In this document: in pieces, positions 8,296 to 11,316 of the stretch | Layout: each line of letters begins with the position of its first letter | Numbering within the stretch: the first letter of the stretch is position 1 | Source: Desulfuromusa sp. | GTDB taxonomy: Bacteria; Desulfobacterota; Desulfuromonadia; Desulfuromonadales; Geopsychrobacteraceae | Direction of reading: 5' to 3' | Length of the DNA stretch: 11,316 nucleotides | Assembly: GCA_029934755.1 (NCBI GenBank) | Contig: JAOZLQ010000067.1 | Span: 1-11,316 of the forward strand | Position numbers and translations under genes: made by a program | Notes under the pieces: model-generated | What the model saw: the letters and a program-made list of their open reading frames with translations, nothing else | Told to the model about the DNA's origin: nothing | Databases searched by the model: none

Positions 8296-8324
8296 AGTAT
8301 AAATCAATCGTCCATCTGTCACAA
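8296..8324 (-). promoter_or_regulatory. Candidate promoter of odhB-lpd
   Basis: On the minus strand TTGTGA (8324-8319, four of six) is followed after exactly 17 bases by TATACT (8301-8296, five of six). It lies in the upstream part of the odhA remnant, about 130 bases before odhB. It would let odhB-lpd be transcribed although the original operon promoter ahead of odhA is missing. Evidence is consensus matching only. Confidence 0.35.
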
Positions 8325-8450
8325 TAAGTTAGCAAAATAAAGGAGATAGGCAGAAACAATCCCATTTAATTAAAATAGATAAATTTATATTGATTTTCGA
8401 TTACTTTTACTGTTATCCTGACATCACTTGTTAATACAAAGGAGCAGGAT

Positions 8451-8639
8451 ATGGCAATGAATGTCTCTGGTTCCATGAGTGTCGCAGCTCAAGCGATATC
8501 AACCAATAAAACCCAGTCAGGATTTGACGTTTTGACCAAAACTCTGGAAAAAACCGAGCAAATGCAGACCGGCGAACAACAACGTCTGCAACTGGCAGAA
8601 CAGACCGGAAAAGGTCAACATCTCGACATTAAAGCCTGA
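8451..8639 (+). CDS. Small YjfB-like putative motility protein
   Basis: This is the only plus-strand gene seen, 62 residues. The ATG at 8451 has AAAGGAG six bases upstream (8438-8444), a strong initiation site; a second ATG two codons later is worse placed. The protein is polar and Q-rich, mostly helical in appearance, with no membrane segment and no Cys. The N-terminal MNVSGSMSVAAQAIS, a helical middle (GFDVLTKTLEKTEQM) and the C-terminal G..LDIKA ending resemble the YjfB family of about 60-residue proteins called putative motility proteins, which end in a similar DVKA-like tail. The match is from memory of the family and the role is unproven. No flagellar gene is nearby. The gene diverges from the odhA remnant and converges on the thioesterase gene. 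Confidence 0.6.
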   Translation: MAMNVSGSMSVAAQAISTNKTQSGFDVLTKTLEKTEQMQTGEQQRLQLAEQTGKGQHLDIKA

Positions 8640-8683
8640 ATTTACTCAGATCCAACCCAAAACCTCGGGAGCAATGGTAGTTA

Positions 8684-9049
8684 TCAGGTCTCTGCCATAT
8701 CGAGTCCACAAGGTCGACCCGCCTTATTCAACCGTACAAAAGTTACCGAAATACTGAAAACTTCTTTTTCCTGAGAAGCACCGGGTGCATCGGCATAAAC
8801 AACAACACTATAGGTCACAGAGGTTCTCCCCTGTTTAACTTTTTCCGTATGAAACCGCAGGATTGAACCATTTTCAACCCGGTACTTGAAGCGACAGGCA
8901 TCCATCCCAACTGTCACTAAGTTACAACCAGAAAATTCCCGTGAAGCCGCCATCCAGGCATTTTCATCGACCCATTTCAGCATCACTCCGCCAAACAGAT
9001 AACCATGATGATTTAGATATTCCGGACGGACCAAGGTAAAGTTATCCAT
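8684..9049 (-). CDS. Hotdog-fold acyl-CoA thioesterase (YciA/ACOT type)
   Basis: A 121-residue single hotdog domain predicted to hydrolyse acyl-CoA in the cytoplasm. The N-terminal part LVRPEYLNHHGYLFGGVMLKWVDE has the family pattern: Asn13, the GYLFGG turn, and the central helix with Asp28, the likely catalytic acid. The C-terminal strands include TSVTYSVVVYAD and FSISVTFVRLN. The start at 9049 is supported by AAGGGG upstream and by homology beginning at FTLVRPE; longer starts in this frame run through lipA codons. The ATG overlaps the lipA stop by 8 bp, so translation is probably coupled. Substrate chain length cannot be told. It ends 44 bases from the convergent small gene, with no clear terminator between them. 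Confidence 0.88.
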   Translation of the reverse strand: MDNFTLVRPEYLNHHGYLFGGVMLKWVDENAWMAASREFSGCNLVTVGMDACRFKYRVENGSILRFHTEKVKQGRTSVTYSVVVYADAPGASQEKEVFSISVTFVRLNKAGRPCGLDMAET

Positions 9050-9923
9050 GAATTTTCCCCTTACTGGCATCATATTGCTCTTCTGCATGATACGAAGAAC
9101 GCACCAGTGGCCCCGCTTCAACATGGGCGAATCCGAGAGCAAACCCTTTTTCGGCATAATCGTAAAATTCTTGCGGTGGCACATAACGATGTACAGGAAA
9201 ATGGTGACGCGTTGGGGCTAAATACTGCCCCAAAGTCAACAATTGACAGTTGTGCTCGCGGAGATCAGCCATCACCTGCAAAACTTCCTCCTCAGTTTCA
9301 CCCATCCCCAGCATCAATCCGGACTTGGTTATTATATCAGGATTCTGCCGATGAACCTCTGCCAGGAGAGACAGGCTACGTTGATATTCAGCCTCCGGGC
9401 GCACTTGCGAATAAAGTCGCGGAACCGTTTCAACATTATGTCCGAGGATATCCGGCTTTTCCGCAAGAATAGTAGCGAGAGCTTCCCAATTACCTTGCAG
9501 ATCTGAAATCAGTAGCTCAATTCGACATGCACTGGTTAACTTACGAATTTCTTTGATTAAATCGACAAACTGACTTGCGCCACCATCGGCAAGATCATCA
9601 CGGGTCACGGTGGTGATAACAGCATGGTTGAGTTCTAACTCATAAATTGCTTTTGCGACCTTCATCGACTCTTCGGGATCAGGCGGATCAAGATGACCAC
9701 TACCGACATTACAAAAACGACAATGGCGGCTACAAACAGTGCCCAGGATCATAAAAGTTGCCGTCCCCTGACTCCAGCATTCCCCTTGGTTAGGGCAAGC
9801 AGCACTGCGGCACACAGAATTAAGGCCATGAAGACGATGATAGCGGTCAATTCTGTTATAATTTTCACCCGCTGGAAATTTAACTTTAAGCCAATCAGGC
9901 TTGCGAATATGGGTTCTTTGCAT
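9042..9923 (-). CDS. lipA: Lipoyl synthase (radical SAM)
   Basis: LipA inserts two sulfurs into the octanoyl group on lipoyl domains such as that of OdhB in this window. The 293-residue protein has the auxiliary cluster cysteines C38, C43, C49 (CRSAACPNQGEC), the radical SAM motif C64-x3-C68-x2-C71 (CSRHCRFC), and the C-terminal RSSYHAEE whose serine ligates the auxiliary cluster. All key residues are present, so it should be active. The ATG at 9923 follows AAAAGGA closely. It is isolated from the upstream rubredoxin gene by a strong terminator, so it needs its own promoter, which I could not place convincingly in 9924-9998. Its stop overlaps the thioesterase start. No lipB or lplA is in the window. 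Confidence 0.97.
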   Translation of the reverse strand: MQRTHIRKPDWLKVKFPAGENYNRIDRYHRLHGLNSVCRSAACPNQGECWSQGTATFMILGTVCSRHCRFCNVGSGHLDPPDPEESMKVAKAIYELELNHAVITTVTRDDLADGGASQFVDLIKEIRKLTSACRIELLISDLQGNWEALATILAEKPDILGHNVETVPRLYSQVRPEAEYQRSLSLLAEVHRQNPDIITKSGLMLGMGETEEEVLQVMADLREHNCQLLTLGQYLAPTRHHFPVHRYVPPQEFYDYAEKGFALGFAHVEAGPLVRSSYHAEEQYDASKGKIHG

Positions 9924-9998
9924 CTTCCTTTTGCCCTATCTACTGATTAAAACGACGTAAAAAAATGAATGCGTACGGGGCGATTTAAATTTGCGATC

Positions 9999-10039
9999 AA
10001 AAAAAACAAGGCCCGATCATATTAAACGATCGGGCCTTG
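9999..10039 (-). terminator. Strong intrinsic terminator after rubredoxin
   Basis: A perfect 12-bp GC-rich stem CAAGGCCCGATC (10007-10018 with 10028-10039) has a 9-base loop, followed on the minus strand by eight T (10006-9999). It stands 26 bases after the rubredoxin stop and ends that transcript before lipA. Confidence 0.95.
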
Positions 10040-10064
10040 AGATTAAACATGTAGATAACTAATT

Positions 10065-10223
10065 TTATACTTCTTCGAAGTCAGACTTACCAACTCCACA
10101 GAGCGGACAGACCCAATCTTCTGGAATATCTTCAAAACTAGTTCCCGGTGCAATACCGCTATCGGGATCACCGACAGCTGGATCATAAACGTAACCACAA
10201 ACAACACAGACATATTGCTTCAT
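10065..10223 (-). CDS. Rubredoxin
   Basis: A complete 52-residue rubredoxin, a one-electron carrier with a single FeS4 site. Both metal-binding knuckles are present: CVVCG (C6, C9) and CPLCG (C39, C42), together with the usual YVYDP, the GD.D.GI.PGT loop with DIPEDW, and the acidic end SDFEEV. The ATG at 10223 has a near-perfect AAGGAGG upstream. In anaerobes rubredoxin typically feeds electrons to oxygen- or peroxide-detoxifying enzymes, but no such partner is in the window. It lies 111 bases after elbB and before a strong terminator, so it is either monocistronic from its own promoter or the last gene of an elbB transcript. Confidence 0.97.
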   Translation of the reverse strand: MKQYVCVVCGYVYDPAVGDPDSGIAPGTSFEDIPEDWVCPLCGVGKSDFEEV

Positions 10224-10272
10224 TTGAGCCTCCTTGGTAAGAACTCTATGGTAAAAAAATTCACTTAAGTAA

Positions 10273-10301
10273 AACTTAGCAGTTTTGATTGTCTATGACA
10301 A
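10273..10301 (-). promoter_or_regulatory. Candidate rubredoxin promoter with palindrome over the -35 box
   Basis: On the minus strand TTGTCA (10301-10296, five of six) is followed after 17 bases by TAAGTT (10278-10273), preceded by TGC as an extended -10. The -35 lies in the palindrome ATTGTC-TAT-GACAAT (10288-10302), which could be a site for a dimeric regulator. The leader would be about 45 bases. Confidence 0.35.
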
Positions 10302-10334
10302 TACTGGTTATGTTTTTTTCTAAACAGGACAAAC

Positions 10335-10997
10335 CTATTTAGCAAGCATCTCCATAAGCGCATCAACAGTCTTTTCAATCCCCTCTGCCGCTTCGCTGAT
10401 ACTGCTTGCCAGCATATAAGCTGGAGAGGTGATAATCTTATTTTCCTTATCGATAACAAACTCATTAACCGGACAAGAAACGTGGGTAGCACCCATTGAA
10501 GAAACGGCACCAGCAGTATCTTCATCTGTACCGATAGTCACCTGAGGGCCATTATCAGTACCGAGAACTTTAGCAACCAGCGCAGGTGCAATACAAACCG
10601 CCGCAAGGGGTTTCTTTGCCGCAACAATTTCCCGAATCAACCGGGCAACTTCAGGATGGACCTCACAATCTGGCCCCTTAAATGCAAAATCACAGAGATT
10701 TTTTGCTGCACCAAAGCCACCGGGGATAAACAGTGCGTCCAAGTCAGCAGCACTAACCGTTGCAATATCACTAATTTCACCACGAACAATCCGTGCAGAT
10801 TCTTCCAAAACATTGCGACTGGCCCCCTCAACTGTTTCTCCAGTTAAGTGATTAACCACCGCTTGTTCCATATCAGGAGCCATATTAACAACCTCTGCTC
10901 CAGCACGATTAAGGGCCAACAAAGTAATAACAGCTTCATGAATCTCGCTGCCATCGTAAACACCGCAACCGGAAAAAATAACACCCACTTTTGCCAT
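10335..10997 (-). CDS. elbB: ElbB glyoxalase-like protein (DJ-1/PfpI superfamily)
   Basis: A 220-residue class I glutaminase-like fold protein. E. coli ElbB has weak glyoxalase activity and was linked to isoprenoid synthesis; the true cellular role is unsettled. The N-terminus KVGVIFSGCGVYDGSEIHEA, then VVNHLTGE, RNVLEESARI.RGEI, IPGGFGAAKNL, the nucleophile-elbow AVCIAPA (Cys135) and ATHVSCPV, ending with TSPAYMLASSISEAAEGI, cover the whole family. The ATG at 10997 is chosen because AGGAGG lies five bases upstream and homology starts there; a start at 11030 adds 11 unconserved residues. It lies between the cupin gene and rubredoxin, all on the minus strand. Confidence 0.95.
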   Translation of the reverse strand: MAKVGVIFSGCGVYDGSEIHEAVITLLALNRAGAEVVNMAPDMEQAVVNHLTGETVEGASRNVLEESARIVRGEISDIATVSAADLDALFIPGGFGAAKNLCDFAFKGPDCEVHPEVARLIREIVAAKKPLAAVCIAPALVAKVLGTDNGPQVTIGTDEDTAGAVSSMGATHVSCPVNEFVIDKENKIITSPAYMLASSISEAAEGIEKTVDALMEMLAK

Positions 10998-11048
10998 GAT
11001 AACCTCCTGATCAGTGATTGCCTTTGCCATTAAAATAACTCAAGTCAA

Positions 11049-11077
11049 AGCATAGCAGAATAAATCAACATTGTGCC
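11049..11077 (-). promoter_or_regulatory. Possible extended -10 promoter of elbB
   Basis: On the minus strand TGC-TATGCT (11057-11049) fits an extended -10; 17 bases upstream GGCACA (11077-11072) is a poor -35. It lies about 50 bases before elbB in the gap after the cupin gene. Weak evidence. Confidence 0.25.
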
Positions 11078-11085
11078 TGGGACAT

Positions 11086-11316
11086 TTAATTCCGAGGATA
11101 AAGAACCGCAATCCCGTGAGCAATCTGGGTCCCCAATGCTCTTAGTCGATGCGGCTCGTTAGAATCCCAGTAAACAGAATCCCCGGGATTTAAAATATAG
11201 GTTTCTGTCCCATGTTTCAGTTCAACCTGTCCTTCCAGAATATAGAAAAATTCTTCTCCTGGATGGCTCACTGGTTGAGATTGATCAGTCTGCGCCGGAT
11301 CAAATTCAACCAGAAA
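11086..11316 (-). CDS. Cupin-domain protein, probable C-terminal part of an XRE-family regulator
   Basis: The last 76 codons of a gene that continues past the right edge. The frame is open to the edge (FLVEFDPAQTDQ...), so the apparent GTG start at 11271 is not the gene start. The sequence is a cupin_2 beta barrel: SHPGEEFFYILEGQVEL (motif 1, with His, Glu and the turn Gly) followed by LNPGDSVYWDSNEPHR (motif 2, with the His). This pattern, ending close to the C-terminus with a VLYPR-like strand, is typical of helix-turn-helix regulators with a cupin sensor domain. The helix-turn-helix would be beyond the edge, so a stand-alone cupin cannot be excluded. Confidence 0.75.
   Translation of the reverse strand, partial: FLVEFDPAQTDQSQPVSHPGEEFFYILEGQVELKHGTETYILNPGDSVYWDSNEPHRLRALGTQIAHGIAVLYPRN

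Larger units (their letters stand above)
8168..8326 (-). pseudogene. odhA: C-terminal remnant of 2-oxoglutarate dehydrogenase E1
   Basis: The reading frame ending in TAA at 8168, 8 bases before odhB, encodes a tail that fits the OdhA/SucA C-terminus. The pattern is VGR, six residues, AVG, four residues, H, three residues, Q, then a hydrophobic residue and a final SL or AL. The spacing matches E. coli SucA (AGRPASASPAVG...H...QQ) without a gap, and the order E1-E2-E3 is the usual one. A YC pair about 20 residues upstream also fits SucA, so roughly 50 codons survive. E1 is normally about 900 residues. The frame upstream runs into AT-rich sequence with no ribosome binding site, so the rest of the gene is absent here. 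A 12-bp repeat inside the remnant adds VGRK before VGRN. I infer a deletion or replacement; a still-translated short peptide is less likely. Confidence 0.72.

Noticed and set aside
8327..8365. ATG at 8365 as start of a separate 65-residue gene before odhB
   Set aside because: No ribosome binding site, AT-rich upstream sequence, and only the C-terminal part is explained by homology to OdhA.
8640..8683. Bidirectional terminator between the convergent small gene and thioesterase
   Set aside because: Only a 5-bp distant repeat is visible, with no T run on either strand.
9050..9184. N-terminal extension of the thioesterase frame
   Set aside because: It overlaps lipA coding sequence and lacks homology; the ATG at 9049 has a good ribosome binding site.
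9924..9998. Promoter for lipA
   Set aside because: One must exist after the strong terminator, but no pair of boxes was convincing enough to list.
11063..11078. Sigma-54-like site AGGCACAATGTTGAT upstream of elbB
   Set aside because: The GG is present but the essential GC at -12 is GA/AT here, so it does not meet the consensus.

Overview
The window is a chromosomal stretch of an anaerobic or respiratory Gram-negative bacterium. The moderate GC content, Shine-Dalgarno-led genes, cleavable signal peptide on the binding protein and an odhB-lpd pair near lipA, rubredoxin and elbB fit a Desulfuromonadales-type (Geobacter/Desulfuromonas-like) deltaproteobacterium. The assignment is an inference from gene content only. 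All recognised protein genes but one lie on the minus strand, so transcription mostly runs from high to low coordinates.

Layout from high to low coordinates: the C-terminal cupin domain of a probable sensor/regulator cut by the right edge (11086-11316); elbB (10335-10997); rubredoxin (10065-10223), closed by a very strong terminator; lipA overlapping a hotdog acyl-CoA thioesterase by 8 bp (8684-9923); one small plus-strand gene resembling YjfB-type motility proteins (8451-8639); a C-terminal remnant of a 2-oxoglutarate dehydrogenase E1 gene (odhA) directly before odhB and lpd (5553-8326); an M23 metallopeptidase (4115-5419); and a nucleoside-type ABC importer made of a BMP-family binding protein, a double ATPase and two permeases (1-4029), the last cut by the left edge.

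Functional links: LipA builds the lipoyl group that OdhB carries and Lpd re-oxidises, so lipA and odhB-lpd form a lipoate-dependent 2-oxoacid dehydrogenase neighbourhood. Its E1 gene is reduced here to about the last 50 codons. The importer is a classic four-gene transport operon, with an intrinsic terminator-like hairpin placed between the binding protein and the membrane components.

I see no CRISPR array, transposase, phage gene, tRNA or rRNA. Most of the window is ordinary housekeeping content. The most unusual point is the odhA remnant at 8168-8326, with the small divergent gene lying where the rest of odhA would be expected.
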